A stretch of 50,497 nt of DNA, taken from assembly GCA_937951485.1 (NCBI GenBank), contig CALEDJ010000050.1:1-50497 (forward strand). Direction: 5' to 3'. Of this stretch, positions 34,503-43,556 are shown in pieces. A program made the position numbers and the translations under genes. Position 1 is the stretch's first letter; every line of letters starts with the position of its first letter. The DNA comes from an uncultured bacterium. GTDB taxonomy: Bacteria > Hydrogenedentota > Hydrogenedentia > Hydrogenedentales > CAILVY01. The notes under the pieces were generated by a model. That model worked only from the letters and a program-made list of their open reading frames with translations, had not been told where the DNA came from and did not search any database.

Positions 34503-35483
34503 TTATCTGCCGAGGCGTTCGGCGATCAGGACACCCGCGCCGAGTACGACGGCGTCGTCGCCGAGTTTCGCGGGCACGATGCGCACGTTCCGGCGCAGGA
34601 AGGGCATGGCGTGTTCTTCAACGGCGCGGCGGACTTCTTCCAGGTAGATGGATGTCATCGCTTCGACCAGGCCGCCGCCAAGCACCACCGCCTCCGGACT
34701 GAGGATGTTGATGAGATCGGCGGCCGCGATGCCGGTGTAATAGGCCGCTTTGCGCACCACGCCCTCGACCATCTTCTCGCCCGCCTCGATGGCCTTGGCG
34801 ATGGCGCCGCTGCGGATGTTGGCGAGGTCGGTGCCGCAGTTCTCTGCGATGTAGGGCGCGTCGCCGCGCGCGGCGAGCGCCGCGATTTCCTTGGCGATGG
34901 CGATGCGCGAGGCCAGCGCCTCGAGGCAGCCGCGCTTGCCGCAGCCGCAGTACGGCCCGTTCCACTCCAGGGTGATGTGGCCGACCTCTCCGGCAGCGCC
35001 GGAATAGCCGTGGAGCAGGCGGCCGTTGATGATGATGCCGCCCCCGATGCCCGTGCCGGGGAAAATCCCCACCAGGTCTTCGCAATCGCGCACGGCGCCC
35101 AAACGCCATTCGCCGTAGGTGCCGACGTTCACGTCGTTGTCCACCACCACGGGCACGCCGTAGCGCTTGGCAAGGATGTCCGCCAGGGGAAAATCCTTCC
35201 AGCCGAGGTTGGGCGTGTCAATGATCACGCCGGTTTTCGGGTCGAGCGGCCCCGGCGACCCCACGCCGATGCCCCGGATTTTGACGTTCTTTGCGTCTGA
35301 CAGCGCCTCCTCGACGATTTCAAAGATGCGGCCTTCCGCGCTTTCCCCATTCTTGCGCGACTTGCTCTTCTTGCGGCAGCGCCCCACCACCCGCAGGTCG
35401 GCGTCCAACACCGTCGCCATGATTTTCGTGCCGCCGATGTCCAGCCCCAGCACATGATCCCCGTCGCGCAGCCATTCACCCAT
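34503..35483 (-). CDS. ROK-family sugar kinase, glucokinase-like
   Basis: This is a 326-residue protein. Features: N-terminal ATP site LGLDIGGTKIMATV, catalytic Asp in VVVDNDVNVGTYGEW, GIFPGTGIGGGIIING, the ROK zinc motif GHITLEWNGPYCGCGKRGCL plus EAL, and a late GGGLVEA nucleotide-binding loop. It phosphorylates a hexose such as glucose. No HTH domain is present, so it is an enzyme, not a NagC/XylR repressor. It is a single-gene unit on the minus strand. Confidence 0.9.
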   Translation of the reverse strand: MGEWLRDGDHVLGLDIGGTKIMATVLDADLRVVGRCRKKSKSRKNGESAEGRIFEIVEEALSDAKNVKIRGIGVGSPGPLDPKTGVIIDTPNLGWKDFPLADILAKRYGVPVVVDNDVNVGTYGEWRLGAVRDCEDLVGIFPGTGIGGGIIINGRLLHGYSGAAGEVGHITLEWNGPYCGCGKRGCLEALASRIAIAKEIAALAARGDAPYIAENCGTDLANIRSGAIAKAIEAGEKMVEGVVRKAAYYTGIAAADLINILSPEAVVLGGGLVEAMTSIYLEEVRRAVEEHAMPFLRRNVRIVPAKLGDDAVVLGAGVLIAERLGR

Positions 35484-35912
35484 GCTTCATCCTCCGTCGT
35501 TTCCAGCGCAAGCATAGCACGTTTGTGCCGCGCATGAAAGCGCGTATGTTGTTCACGCTTTAGCGCGTTTGTATGTTGTCCACGCTTTAGCGTGCCAGTG
35601 TCCCATATCCTTCCGAGGTGCGAAGGGATCGGCCACGTGACGTTCGTGCGCTATCCCGGTGATACCCCGATGACCCGCGGCATTGCGGAACTGGTCCCGC
35701 TGCTCCAGCGTTGGCGGCAGGATAATCCCGATTGGGCAAACGGGCGCCCGGATCGGCCCCAATGCGAAACGCGGCGTTTGCCCCGGAAAACGCTTGCGTC
35801 CATAATGATTCCTGATCTTTCCCGGCGGCCTTGATCGGTTGCCGCGATAACACACCGGTCTGCCGGAATCTCGTGAGAATTTCGGCGGACTGAAATGTTT
35901 GTGCCCTGGCGG
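35484..35912. other. 429-bp region without a convincing gene
   Basis: Two repeats occupy the first 110 bp (separate entry). Open frames of 80-100 codons exist on both strands, but none has a ribosome site or recognisable composition. A decayed coding sequence is possible. Confidence 0.5.
35544..35595. repeat. Two copies of a 27-bp unit with palindrome CACGCTTTAGCGTG
   Basis: GTATGTTGTYCACGCTTTAG and CGYG repeat in tandem. Each forms a CACGCT-TT-AGCGYG hairpin. This is another REP-like family, distinct in sequence from the others in the window. Confidence 0.75.
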
Positions 35913-36572
35913 CTAAACGACAAGCCGCGCCACGGTCCGCGGAATTTCCGAGGCGGCGCGCACGATGACATCGGCGTCGCGGAGTTCTTCGGGCGCCCCG
36001 AAACCGTAGGCCGCGCCGATGGCCAGTCCGCCGTTTTGATGCGCGGCGGCGACATCGTCGGCCCGGTCGCCGACGACGATCAGTGGTCCCCCAACGGGCG
36101 ATTCCGCAAGCATCTCCGCCTGGATTTCCGCGACCAGCCGCGTTTTGCCGTCGCGGCGCGCGCCCCGCGCGCGCACAGCAGCAAAAAAGGGCCGCAGTTC
36201 GTGCGCATCGAGCACGCGCTGCACATAATCCTCCGGCCCGTTGGAGCAGACGGCGAGCAGGTGCCCCGCGGTGCGCAGGGTTTCCAGCGCGGCGCGTGCG
36301 CCGGGATAGAGCCGGCCTTCCTCGCCGATCAGTTCCAGTTCGAGGCGATTGATCGCTTCGATGATGCGCGGCGCGTCGCCGGGCGGCAGGAGCGAGGCGA
36401 GCCACGCCTCATAGGCCGCGACCGACCGCCCGAAAAAGGCGCGCACGGCGGCGGCCTCCGGCGGCGGCAATCCATGCGCGGCAAAGCCGTGCTGCACCGC
36501 CGGCACAGTCACCAGATCGGTCTGCAGCAGCGTCCCGTCAATGTCCCATATAATGATGGCCTGTCGGGGCAT
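35913..36572 (-). CDS. HAD-superfamily phosphatase
   Basis: This is a 219-residue protein with the four HAD motifs: DIDGTLLQ (nucleophile and acid Asp), VCSNG (motif II), a Lys in DGKTRLV (motif III) and VGDRADDVAAA (motif IV). The cap between motifs I and II is helical, as in phosphoglycolate phosphatase-like enzymes. It probably removes phosphate from a small metabolite. I chose the ATG at 36572, giving a start just before the first strand QAIIIWDIDG. Confidence 0.85.
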   Translation of the reverse strand: MPRQAIIIWDIDGTLLQTDLVTVPAVQHGFAAHGLPPPEAAAVRAFFGRSVAAYEAWLASLLPPGDAPRIIEAINRLELELIGEEGRLYPGARAALETLRTAGHLLAVCSNGPEDYVQRVLDAHELRPFFAAVRARGARRDGKTRLVAEIQAEMLAESPVGGPLIVVGDRADDVAAAHQNGGLAIGAAYGFGAPEELRDADVIVRAASEIPRTVARLVV

Positions 36573-36650
36573 GGTGCGTTTCCCGCATGGGGCTGTTCTC
36601 GAAAACCTTCGTGTCAAACGGCAAGCATACTATCAAGGTCCGCGCAGGAA

Positions 36651-38714
36651 TCAATCCCGGACGACGGCATGGAAAACTGCGGTGGTGGTGTTTTTCCGGG
36701 CGTCGCGGATTTCCAGGGTGATGGGGTAACGGCCCGGGGCGGCATAGGCAAAGGGCGTGCGCGCCTGTTTGGACCGTTTTCCATCGCCGAAATTCCACAG
36801 GACCTGTTTCACCGTGAAGGAGGGGTCATAGGGCACGGCGAAGCCCGCCGGCAGCGCTTCGGAAAGGGTGACGGGGAGGCGTCCGGCGGGAACCTGGATG
36901 ATTTCCATCACATCGAAGGTGCGCGTCTCACCGGTCCGGAATTGCAGATCGCCCGAACTCTCCAGAATGCGCACCGGCCCCTCGCCCATCAGCACGTCTG
37001 CCATGGCGCGGAGCGTTTCCCCGGTCGTGGCGGCGTCGCAGTAGGCCAGCAGCATCGCGTCGGCGTCGGCGAAATGCACCGCATTGCGGGGGTGCCCCAG
37101 GAGCACCACCACAACGGTCGCACCTTTTCCCTTCAATTCGCGCACCAGTTTAATCTGACCATGAACACGGGGAGCGTCGGCGAAGACGCAGACGGCGGTG
37201 CGCACGGGACCGGCGCGGCGGGTGACGCGCTGCACCTCAAAATCCTCGATATCGCCCACGTGTTTTGCGGTGAGGATGGTGTGTTTGCCAACTCTTTTCC
37301 GGGCGTACTTGCTCAGCGCCTCGTATAGTTCCACAACCCCTGCCGTGCCCGTGACGAGGATCGGCGTGGAACTGTCCTTGCGCAGCGGGAGCGCCTGGCC
37401 CCGGTTTTGAATCAGGGTGATGGATCGGCGCTCGACCAGTTGCGCCGCCTGTACGATTTCCTTCCGGCTGCCCAGGCCCATCAGTTTCCGCTCTTTGGGG
37501 ATGAGGCGCTCCCCGCGCACATATTCCACCTTTGCCGCCAGCACCCGCGCCGCCGCCGCGTTCACCGCGGCCTCGCTGATGCGCCCGGCCTCCACCATCT
37601 GGACCAGCCGGTCCACCACGCGCATGATGCGTTCGCCGCCGCCGCGCCAGTACAGCATGTCGGCGCCGCTCTCCAGCGCCAGGGCCGCCGCCTCCGCCGT
37701 ATCGTATGCGGTGATCATTTCGTCGGCGTCGATCGGCCCCGCCACGATCACGCCGGCATAGCGCAGTTCCCCGCGCAGCAAATCCTGCATCACGGCCGGC
37801 GACAGGCTCGCGGGCCGGTTGTGCGGGTCCAGCATCGGGACCAGGGTGTTGCCGACGTGCAGGAATGGTGGATTGTGCGCGATCAATCGCAGATACGGCA
37901 GCAAATCTTCATCCCGCATGAGCGGGGCAGGCGTCAGGAGCACCGCCGCCGATTTCGGCAGGCGATTCAGTCCGCCACCCGGAAAACCCATCGGCATGAG
38001 CGCGACGCCGCCCTCCAGAAATGCCTGATAGATGGTCTCGCCTGCGTCGGCGACAAAGGTCGGACTGCTTCCGAGGGTGTCCAAAGTCGGCGGCGCGCCT
38101 TCCAGGGTCGGGGCCAATTCCAGCGACGGTCCCAAATGCAGGTTGAAGCCCATTTCGCGCACATGCGCCGCAAGCAGCCGCGCCCATGCGCCGGTCGCCG
38201 CCGGATCATTTGCCGCCGCCACCGCAAGCAGCGTCGGCAATTGAATGAACGTGCTCCGCGCCAGGCGCTCGCGCCGCGCCAGTTCGTACATGTCACAGCC
38301 GATGAGCATCGGAATGCGCGATTCCGCTTCAATCGTCTTGAGGCTGCGGGCGAACACCGCCGCCATGTCCGGGGTCAACATCTGCCGGACCACCGCGCCG
38401 CCGGGCGTATACGTGCGCAGCAGCGTCAGGTCCGGTCCCTGCGGCCCGCGTTCGCCCTGCAGCGTCACCAGCATCAACTGCGAAACCCGGCCCTTGAGGT
38501 CCAGGGATTGCAGCATCGTTTCCGCCGGTTCGGCGTCGAGTTCCGGGGCCGCCGTCTGCGACGCCGTCCTGCGGTCCGGCTGCACCGCCGCGTCATCGCC
38601 GAACGCCGACACCTGCGCCCGCGCCGCTTCCCAGGTGCCCAGCGCCAGCACCAGACACCCGACCAACGCAAACATGTCTCGCCATACGGAATGGCCTCGC
38701 ATTGTATAGGGCAT
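36651..38714 (-). CDS. GH3-like protein with degenerate active site and C-terminal PKD domain
   Basis: This is a 687-residue secreted protein with an N-terminal signal. Residues of about 70-400 follow the GH3/NagZ barrel: QLMLVTLQG, LIGCDMYELARR, MGFNLHLGPSLELAPT and ALESGADMLYW. Two catalytic sites are altered. The KHFPGHG loop reads PMGFPGGG, and the place of the nucleophile Asp (normally SD) reads VAGPIDADEM. A second alpha/beta domain follows, and the last 90 residues form a PKD fold (VLWNFGDGKRS, YAAPGRYPITLEIRD). It probably binds rather than cuts a glycan, such as peptidoglycan. It starts 15 nt after hslV and is in the same transcript. Confidence 0.78.
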   Translation of the reverse strand: MPYTMRGHSVWRDMFALVGCLVLALGTWEAARAQVSAFGDDAAVQPDRRTASQTAAPELDAEPAETMLQSLDLKGRVSQLMLVTLQGERGPQGPDLTLLRTYTPGGAVVRQMLTPDMAAVFARSLKTIEAESRIPMLIGCDMYELARRERLARSTFIQLPTLLAVAAANDPAATGAWARLLAAHVREMGFNLHLGPSLELAPTLEGAPPTLDTLGSSPTFVADAGETIYQAFLEGGVALMPMGFPGGGLNRLPKSAAVLLTPAPLMRDEDLLPYLRLIAHNPPFLHVGNTLVPMLDPHNRPASLSPAVMQDLLRGELRYAGVIVAGPIDADEMITAYDTAEAAALALESGADMLYWRGGGERIMRVVDRLVQMVEAGRISEAAVNAAAARVLAAKVEYVRGERLIPKERKLMGLGSRKEIVQAAQLVERRSITLIQNRGQALPLRKDSSTPILVTGTAGVVELYEALSKYARKRVGKHTILTAKHVGDIEDFEVQRVTRRAGPVRTAVCVFADAPRVHGQIKLVRELKGKGATVVVVLLGHPRNAVHFADADAMLLAYCDAATTGETLRAMADVLMGEGPVRILESSGDLQFRTGETRTFDVMEIIQVPAGRLPVTLSEALPAGFAVPYDPSFTVKQVLWNFGDGKRSKQARTPFAYAAPGRYPITLEIRDARKNTTTAVFHAVVRD

Positions 38715-38729
38715 GCCTGAAAACCTCTG

Positions 38730-39263
38730 TTACAGCATTTCCACCGTGATGTGCGCATTGGTGTAGATGCAGATTTCCGCGGTTGTCGCGAGGGCCTCGC
38801 GCACAATGCCCTCGGCATCCAGATGCGAATGTTTCATCAGCGAGCGCGCCGCCGCCAACGCGTAGCCTCCGCCCGATCCGATGGCGAGGATGCCGTCGTC
38901 CGGCTCGATGATCTCGCCGCTGCCGGAGATCAGCAGCGAGCGCTCGCGGTCGCATACGGCGAGCAGCGCATTGAGTTGACGGAGGTATTTGTCGGTGCGC
39001 CAGATTTTTCCCAGTTCCACCGCCGCGCGGAGCAGGTTCGTGTTGTATTCCTTGAGTTTGCCCTCAAATCGCTCGAAAAGCGCCAGCGCATCCGCCACCG
39101 CCCCCGCGAAACCCGCCAGCACCGCCCCTTCCGCCAGCCGCCGCACCTTCGTGGCGTGCATCTTCATGACCATGTCGCCGATGGTGACCTGGCCGTCGCC
39201 GCCCATCGCCACGCGTCCGTCCTTGCGGACCGCGAGAATCGTTGTGCCGTGATACTGTTCCAT
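38730..39263 (-). CDS. hslV: ATP-dependent protease subunit HslV
   Basis: This is a 177-residue proteasome-like peptidase. The precursor starts MEQYHG, and cleavage leaves the catalytic Thr of [20 protein letters not shown]. Later blocks [24 protein letters not shown]-like [20 protein letters not shown] and [14 protein letters not shown] are typical. It forms a double hexamer that works with the unfoldase HslU. hslU normally lies beside it but is absent here; the neighbour is the GH3-like gene. GGAG lies 9 nt before the ATG, and a 9-bp repeat tract is 100 bp upstream. Confidence 0.94.
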   Translation of the reverse strand: MEQYHGTTILAVRKDGRVAMGGDGQVTIGDMVMKMHATKVRRLAEGAVLAGFAGAVADALALFERFEGKLKEYNTNLLRAAVELGKIWRTDKYLRQLNALLAVCDRERSLLISGSGEIIEPDDGILAIGSGGGYALAAARSLMKHSHLDAEGIVREALATTAEICIYTNAHITVEML

Positions 39264-39361
39264 GCGTCGTTCTCCACGGCGGGACACCCCGCCGCCCATC
39301 AGCATAACGTTGCAGCGCCCGGAATTCCATTTGCGGAGCCGGGGCACAATGACAGGCGGCG

Positions 39362-39452
39362 ACAAAACCCGAAGGACAACAAGGACCAAAAGGACGGCAA
39401 GAGCGGCAAGGACCAGAAAAGACCAAAAGGACAGCAAGGACAAAGTGTATTG
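39362..39452. repeat. 9-bp tandem tract upstream of hslV
   Basis: Units such as AAGGACAAC, AAGGACCAA, AAGGACGGC and AAGGACCAG repeat with a period of 9. The tract lies in the divergent hslV/tatA intergenic region. Confidence 0.85.
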
Positions 39453-39519
39453 AATAAGGGTAATATACTCGTGGGTTGGCCTGAGAACCGGTGGAAATGG
39501 AGACCGCACACGACAACTG

Positions 39520-39592
39520 TTGTCCCGTTGGCCTTGCCTCCCATCGTGTCTTCTTGTCCTTTGTTTCCTTTGTGTCCCTCTCTCGCCATCCT
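39520..39592. repeat. 9-bp-period tract, opposite strand polarity
   Basis: Units TGTCTTCTT, GTCCTTTGT, TTCCTTTGT and GTCCCTCTC repeat with a period of 9, pyrimidine-rich on the plus strand. The tract at 39362 is purine-rich on the same strand, so the two face each other about 70 bp apart. Confidence 0.65.
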
Positions 39593-39745
39593 CTCCAGTG
39601 CGCTTGCGGCGCGACGAAAAGAGGACTATAATGGGTGCAGTATCAGAAAAAAGCCGCATTGCGGCGCGGAACCGGTTCCGAAAATGCCGGACAGATGTCG
39701 GACCGCGCGGGCGGATACGTCCGCGAAGGGTTTTGGAGGTGGACT

Positions 39746-39928
39746 ATGTGGACTCCGGGTATTGGCGAGTTGCTCATTATCATGGTGATTGTGCTGGTGC
39801 TCTTTGGCGGCGGCAAACTGGCGGGCATCGGAAAATCGCTGGGCACGGCGATTTCCGAGTTCAAGGAGGCGGTGAAAGAGGACAAAGACAAAAAGCCCGC
39901 AACGGAGAACAGCGAAAAGACGGATTAA
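39746..39928 (+). CDS. tatA: Twin-arginine translocase subunit TatA/E
   Basis: This is a 60-residue protein: a short membrane helix (IGELLIIMVIVLVLFGGGKL), the glycine hinge, an amphipathic helix (AGIGKSLGTAISEFKEA) and an acidic/lysine tail. It forms the pore component that exports folded Tat substrates such as the oxidoreductase encoded at 21213. A strong GGAGGT ribosome site lies 7 nt upstream. tatC is not in the window. The regulator at 39941 converges on it with a 12-bp gap. Confidence 0.95.
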   Translation: MWTPGIGELLIIMVIVLVLFGGGKLAGIGKSLGTAISEFKEAVKEDKDKKPATENSEKTD

Positions 39929-39940
39929 CCGCTTTTCGGT

Positions 39941-41302
39941 TCACTCCCCGTCATATTCTCTGAGTTTACGATAGAGGGTGCGGAGACCAATGCCGAGGGT
40001 CTTCGCACATTTTACTTTGTTGTAGCCGCAGCGTCGCATCGTTTCCTCGATCGCGATGCGCTCGATTTGTTTCATGGAAGCGCCGGCAGGGATGCGGATT
40101 TCGCCGTTTTCGGGCGCCGCTGCGCGGCGGATGTGGTCGGGAATGTCCTGCACGCCGATCACGGTGCGCCCCCCCAGGGTGATCACGATTCCCTCGATGA
40201 TGTTTTCCAGTTCCCGGCAGTTGCCCGGCCAGTCGTAGCGCTGGAGCAGGTGGACCGCGTCGCGGTCCACGCCGTCCACGCGGCGCTTCGCAAAAGCCGC
40301 TGCCTGCTCCACGGCCTGATCAATGAGCAGCGGAATATCCTCCCGACGCGTGCGCAAGGCCGGCGCTTCGATGATCACTTGGCTGATTATTTCCCAGAGA
40401 CGCGGGTCGAAGGCGCCGCGCGCGGCGGCATCCACGCGGCGGTCCGTGGCCGCGATCACGCGTACATCCGCAGCGATGCGCTTGCCATCTCCGCCGCGCA
40501 CAATCCGCCCCCGCGCCAGCAATTCCACGAGTTTCTCCTGCAGCGGCAACGGGAGTTCGGTAATGCCGTCGAGATAGAGTGTGCCCCGATCCGCCAATGC
40601 CGCGCGACCCTCCTGCGGGCGGTCGCCGGGATGCGCCGCATCCGGTCCCCAGCCGAACAACTCGCGGTCAAGCATGGCTTCCGACGCGCCGGCGCATTGA
40701 AATTTGACGAACGGGTCATCGCGGCGGGGGCTGTTGTTGTGCAGGGCCTGCGCGATGCGTTCCTTGCCGGTTCCCGGCTCGCCCACGATAAGCACGGGGT
40801 CCGGGCGCGGCCCGAACTGCCGCACGGCGTTATAGACCTGAATCATCTGCCGGGACTGCCCCGCAAGACTGCCCAGTCCGAAGCGTTCGTCCAGGCGGCG
40901 CTGTAACGCGATGCGGTCCAGCGCGAGGCGCTGATGCTCCAATCCGCGCCGGATCACCGCGTCCAGCCGATCCAGGTTGACGGGCCGCACCTCAAAATCG
41001 TAAGCGCCCTGCCGCATCGCTTCGACAGCAAGCGGCACACCGCCTTCGTCGGTGATAAAGATGACGCACACATCGGGGTTGCGATCGCGCGCGACCGTCA
41101 GCAGGCGCATGATGGGGCCGCGCTGCATTCTCAGGTTGGCGACGATTACATCGTAGGGCTGCGCGTCAATGCGGTTGTACGCTTTCTCCAGACTGTCCGC
41201 CCACTCCGCCGCGTATCCCCGCTCCTCCAGAAAAGCCAACAGCCCGCGCCCCGATTCCGGATCGCGTTCCACCAGCAGCACCGTTGCGCCTGCGTCGCTC
41301 AT
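39941..41302 (-). CDS. NtrC-family regulator with degenerate receiver and AAA+ motifs
   Basis: This is a 453-residue protein with the receiver-AAA+-HTH order of sigma-54 activators. Walker A GEPGTGKE (174-181) and the Fis-type HTH ([20 protein letters not shown]) are intact. Three key features are not. The receiver's phospho-acceptor Asp is Asn56 (IVANLRMQ) and its Lys is Arg106. The sigma-54-contacting GAFTGA loop is replaced by PDAAHPGD (about 220-227). The Walker B Glu is Gly246 (LYLDG). It should therefore neither be phosphorylated normally nor activate sigma-54, but can bind DNA and perhaps ATP. GAGGAAG supports the start. Confidence 0.88.
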   Translation of the reverse strand: MSDAGATVLLVERDPESGRGLLAFLEERGYAAEWADSLEKAYNRIDAQPYDVIVANLRMQRGPIMRLLTVARDRNPDVCVIFITDEGGVPLAVEAMRQGAYDFEVRPVNLDRLDAVIRRGLEHQRLALDRIALQRRLDERFGLGSLAGQSRQMIQVYNAVRQFGPRPDPVLIVGEPGTGKERIAQALHNNSPRRDDPFVKFQCAGASEAMLDRELFGWGPDAAHPGDRPQEGRAALADRGTLYLDGITELPLPLQEKLVELLARGRIVRGGDGKRIAADVRVIAATDRRVDAAARGAFDPRLWEIISQVIIEAPALRTRREDIPLLIDQAVEQAAAFAKRRVDGVDRDAVHLLQRYDWPGNCRELENIIEGIVITLGGRTVIGVQDIPDHIRRAAAPENGEIRIPAGASMKQIERIAIEETMRRCGYNKVKCAKTLGIGLRTLYRKLREYDGE

Positions 41303-41479
41303 GGCTTCCTCATCCACACGCCCCACAGCCGTGCGTGCGCGGCGCAGTCTAGCAAAAGCATTCCCTGCGCGTAAACCGCCGGATGATCCTTTTTGTGCAA
41401 ACCTTGCCAATTCCACGTCTCCCCTGCTATTATTTCATAGTAAAGGATATATTGCTGATGACATTCAGGAGGCTTTTCC

Positions 41480-41704
41480 ATGCCCTTGTTTGAATATCGT
41501 TGCCGGGACTGCAATCAGGTGAGAGAAGTACTGGTGCGCGGCGCGGAACAGCCGGTCTGCGCCCATTGCGGGTCCAGGCGCGTCGAGAAACAACTGAGCG
41601 CCTTTGCCGCGTTGCGCGGTGGCGCCGCGCCGGAGCCGGCCTGCGCCTCGTGTTGCAGCGCCTCGCCAGGGTGTCCCTACCAGGGCGGCGCGTGCGCGGA
41701 GTAA
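41480..41704 (+). CDS. FmdB-family zinc ribbon protein
   Basis: This is a 74-residue protein. It starts MPLFEYRCRDCNQV, followed by CAHCGS, giving the two CxxC knuckles of the FmdB family. The tail is cysteine-rich (CASCCSASPGCPYQGGACAE), possibly a second metal site. The family is regulatory by annotation only; its function is unknown. A textbook AGGAGG lies upstream. Confidence 0.85.
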   Translation: MPLFEYRCRDCNQVREVLVRGAEQPVCAHCGSRRVEKQLSAFAALRGGAAPEPACASCCSASPGCPYQGGACAE

Positions 41705-41762
41705 TGCGCCGTTTCACAGATTAGATGATGTATTGCGGTCGGCCAAAGCGCAGTTCCCGTTC

Positions 41763-41870
41763 GTCATTGCGAGCGGTGCGGCGCTTTGCGCCGCCGATTC
41801 CTGTTCTTCATTGCAACCGATGCGGCGCTATGCGCCGCTGAGCGAAGCAATCTTGCGCACGATTGCATTT
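41763..41870. repeat. Two TCATTGC...GCGGCGC palindromic repeats
   Basis: GTCATTGCGAGCGGTGCGGC then GCTTTGCGCCGCC and a second TTCATTGCAACCGATGCGGC with CTATGCGCCGC. The second runs into GAGCGAAGCAATCTTGCGC, the widespread TCATTGCGAG...GCGAAGCAATC repeat seen in many bacterial intergenic regions. Confidence 0.7.
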
Positions 41871-41917
41871 TCAAAATCAGCCGTTACGCTGAGTGAAACG
41901 CGGTCGAGACCAATATC

Positions 41918-42307
41918 ATGGCGGACGATGAACAATCCCCAAAACGCAGCGCGCCGGGAGGCGACAGCCCTCCGGCGGCGATGACTTTTTGGGGGCATTT
42001 CCGCAGGGCGCTGCGTGAGGCGAATCGCCGGCGGCCTCGAAGTTTCTATTTCCTGCTGGCGGTCCCGCTCGTGCTGCTCGGCGGCGTGCACATGATCCAA
42101 TACCGTGACCAGCCCCTCCGCTTCGCGCTCATCCTTGCGCTGCTCTTCGTCTTTTTCGGCGTCATTCTCATTCAGGCGATCATAGACCTCTTTGAGATCA
42201 GCCGCCGCCATTACGTCGAACGCAAGCAGAGTTTCGTGGAAACCCTCGGCGAACAGGACTTCATTCACGAACTCGGCAAGCGCGTAAAGGACAAGACCGA
42301 CCAATGA
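41918..42307 (+). CDS. Two-span membrane protein, unknown function
   Basis: This is a 129-residue protein. A disordered charged N-terminus is followed by two membrane spans (FYFLLAVPLVLLGGVHMI and LILALLFVFFGVILIQAII) and a charged tail. I recognise no family. Its stop overlaps a short 23-codon frame (42304-42375) by ATGA, which in turn overlaps the heptosyltransferase start by ATGA, so all three are translationally coupled. A role in envelope or LPS assembly is only suggested by this neighbour. Confidence 0.68.
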   Translation: MADDEQSPKRSAPGGDSPPAAMTFWGHFRRALREANRRRPRSFYFLLAVPLVLLGGVHMIQYRDQPLRFALILALLFVFFGVILIQAIIDLFEISRRHYVERKQSFVETLGEQDFIHELGKRVKDKTDQ

Positions 42308-42375
42308 AACAGCAGACGAACGGCATCACTCCGGTGACGCGGCGGGCGGCGGACCGACGGCGGCGCGCTGCATGA
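42304..42375 (+). CDS. 23-codon coupling ORF between membrane protein and heptosyltransferase
   Basis: ATG at 42304 overlaps the upstream stop, and its TGA (42373-42375) overlaps the next ATG. The peptide (MKQQTNGITP, then basic) has no recognisable function. It may simply pass ribosomes to the next gene, or it may be chance. Confidence 0.3.
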   Translation: MKQQTNGITPVTRRAADRRRRAA

Positions 42376-43421
42376 AAGAACTCGCCTCCGCGCATGTGCT
42401 GGCCTTCGCGCCCAACTGGTTGGGCGACGCCGCCATGTGCACCCCGGCGCTGCGCGCCCTGCGCAGGCGATTCCCCGCCGCGACGCTGAGCGTCGCGGGA
42501 CGCGATGCGGTCTGCCGTCTGCTTGAAGGCATTTCGTGGATTGACAGGCTCCTGCCGGTCGTCCCGCAGCCCGGCCTCCGCGAGATGCTGCGATTCGCGC
42601 GGCAAGTCCGCCCCTTACGCCCGGACCTCGCCGTCGTCTTTCCACATTCCTTCCGCGCCGCGCTGCTCGCGCGGCTCACGGGCGCGCGGCGGCGACTGGG
42701 CTATCTCCGCGACGGGCGCGGCCTGCTATTGACGGACCACATCCCACCGCACCGCGAGAACGGCGTGATCACACCCATCTACATGGCCTTCGAGTACCTC
42801 GCGTTGGTGACCCCGTTGGGCTGCGAGGACGATGGCCAGGGGCTTGAACTAGCCGCAGACCCGCAGGAATGCGACGCCGTGCGCCGCAGGATTCCGGGCG
42901 AAGGCCCCATCGTCGCCATCGCGCCGGGCGCGGCCTACGGCCCCAGCAAGCGCTGGCCCGCCGATCGTTTCGCCGCTGTCGCCGACGCTCTCGCCCGCGA
43001 GGCGGGGGCGCGATGCGTGCTCCTGTGGGGGCCGGGCGAGGAAGACACGCGCGCCGCCTTTCTCGACGCCGTCCAGACGACTGTGCATGAATGCCACGAC
43101 GGGCACCCGGCCATCGCGCGGATGAAGGCCGCCGTCGCCGTGTCCGACCTCCTGATCTGCAACGACAGCGGGCCGCGCCACGTCGCCATCGCACTCAAGA
43201 AACCCGTGGTCTGCATCATGGGGCCGACGTCCCCGCGCTACACCGACAGCCCTTGGGAACAAGGGCGCATCCTGCGCGTGGACGTGGATTGCGGCCCCTG
43301 CCAGAAACCCGTCTGCGCCACCGACCACCGCTGCATGACCCGCATCGCCCCCAGCGATGTGGTCGCCGCCGCCTTGGAGCATTTGTTGCCGCGTGATCAG
43401 CAGACTCCAGGAAAAATTTAA
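42372..43421 (+). CDS. waaF: LPS heptosyltransferase-like, glycosyltransferase family 9
   Basis: This is a 349-residue protein. The N-terminal acceptor domain has APNWLGDAAMCTPALRALR and the C-terminal donor domain has IAPGAAYGPSKRWPADRFA, with LICNDSGPRHVAIALKKPVV and GPTSPRYTDSPW. These match WaaF/RfaF, which adds heptose to the LPS inner core, but other GT9 enzymes look similar. Its presence points to an outer membrane with LPS. A hairpin follows the stop. Confidence 0.85.
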   Translation: MKELASAHVLAFAPNWLGDAAMCTPALRALRRRFPAATLSVAGRDAVCRLLEGISWIDRLLPVVPQPGLREMLRFARQVRPLRPDLAVVFPHSFRAALLARLTGARRRLGYLRDGRGLLLTDHIPPHRENGVITPIYMAFEYLALVTPLGCEDDGQGLELAADPQECDAVRRRIPGEGPIVAIAPGAAYGPSKRWPADRFAAVADALAREAGARCVLLWGPGEEDTRAAFLDAVQTTVHECHDGHPAIARMKAAVAVSDLLICNDSGPRHVAIALKKPVVCIMGPTSPRYTDSPWEQGRILRVDVDCGPCQKPVCATDHRCMTRIAPSDVVAAALEHLLPRDQQTPGKI

Positions 43422-43452
43422 GAGGCCTGACACGTGTGCCGTACCAGGCCTC
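43422..43452 (+). terminator. Terminator-like hairpin after waaF
   Basis: GAGGCCTG (43422-43429) and CAGGCCTC (43445-43452) form an 8-bp perfect stem with a 15-nt loop. No clear U run follows. Confidence 0.45.
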
Positions 43453-43524
43453 CGCGGAAGGAGAAACGCCATATGTGGCGTTGACCATCCTCATTTTACC
43501 ACAAAAACGGGAATTTCGCAAAAT

Positions 43525-43548
43525 CAATGTAAACTATTGCTTACATTG
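43525..43548 (-). terminator. Terminator-like hairpin after glpK
   Basis: CAATGTAA and TTACATTG form an 8-bp perfect stem with an 8-nt loop, nine bases past the glpK stop, in an A/T-rich stretch. Confidence 0.55.
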
Positions 43549-43556
43549 GATTTAGA

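Noticed and set aside
35553-35855. Overlapping 80- and 100-codon frames on opposite strands
   Set aside because: Neither has a ribosome site or family resemblance, and part of each is the 27-bp repeat.
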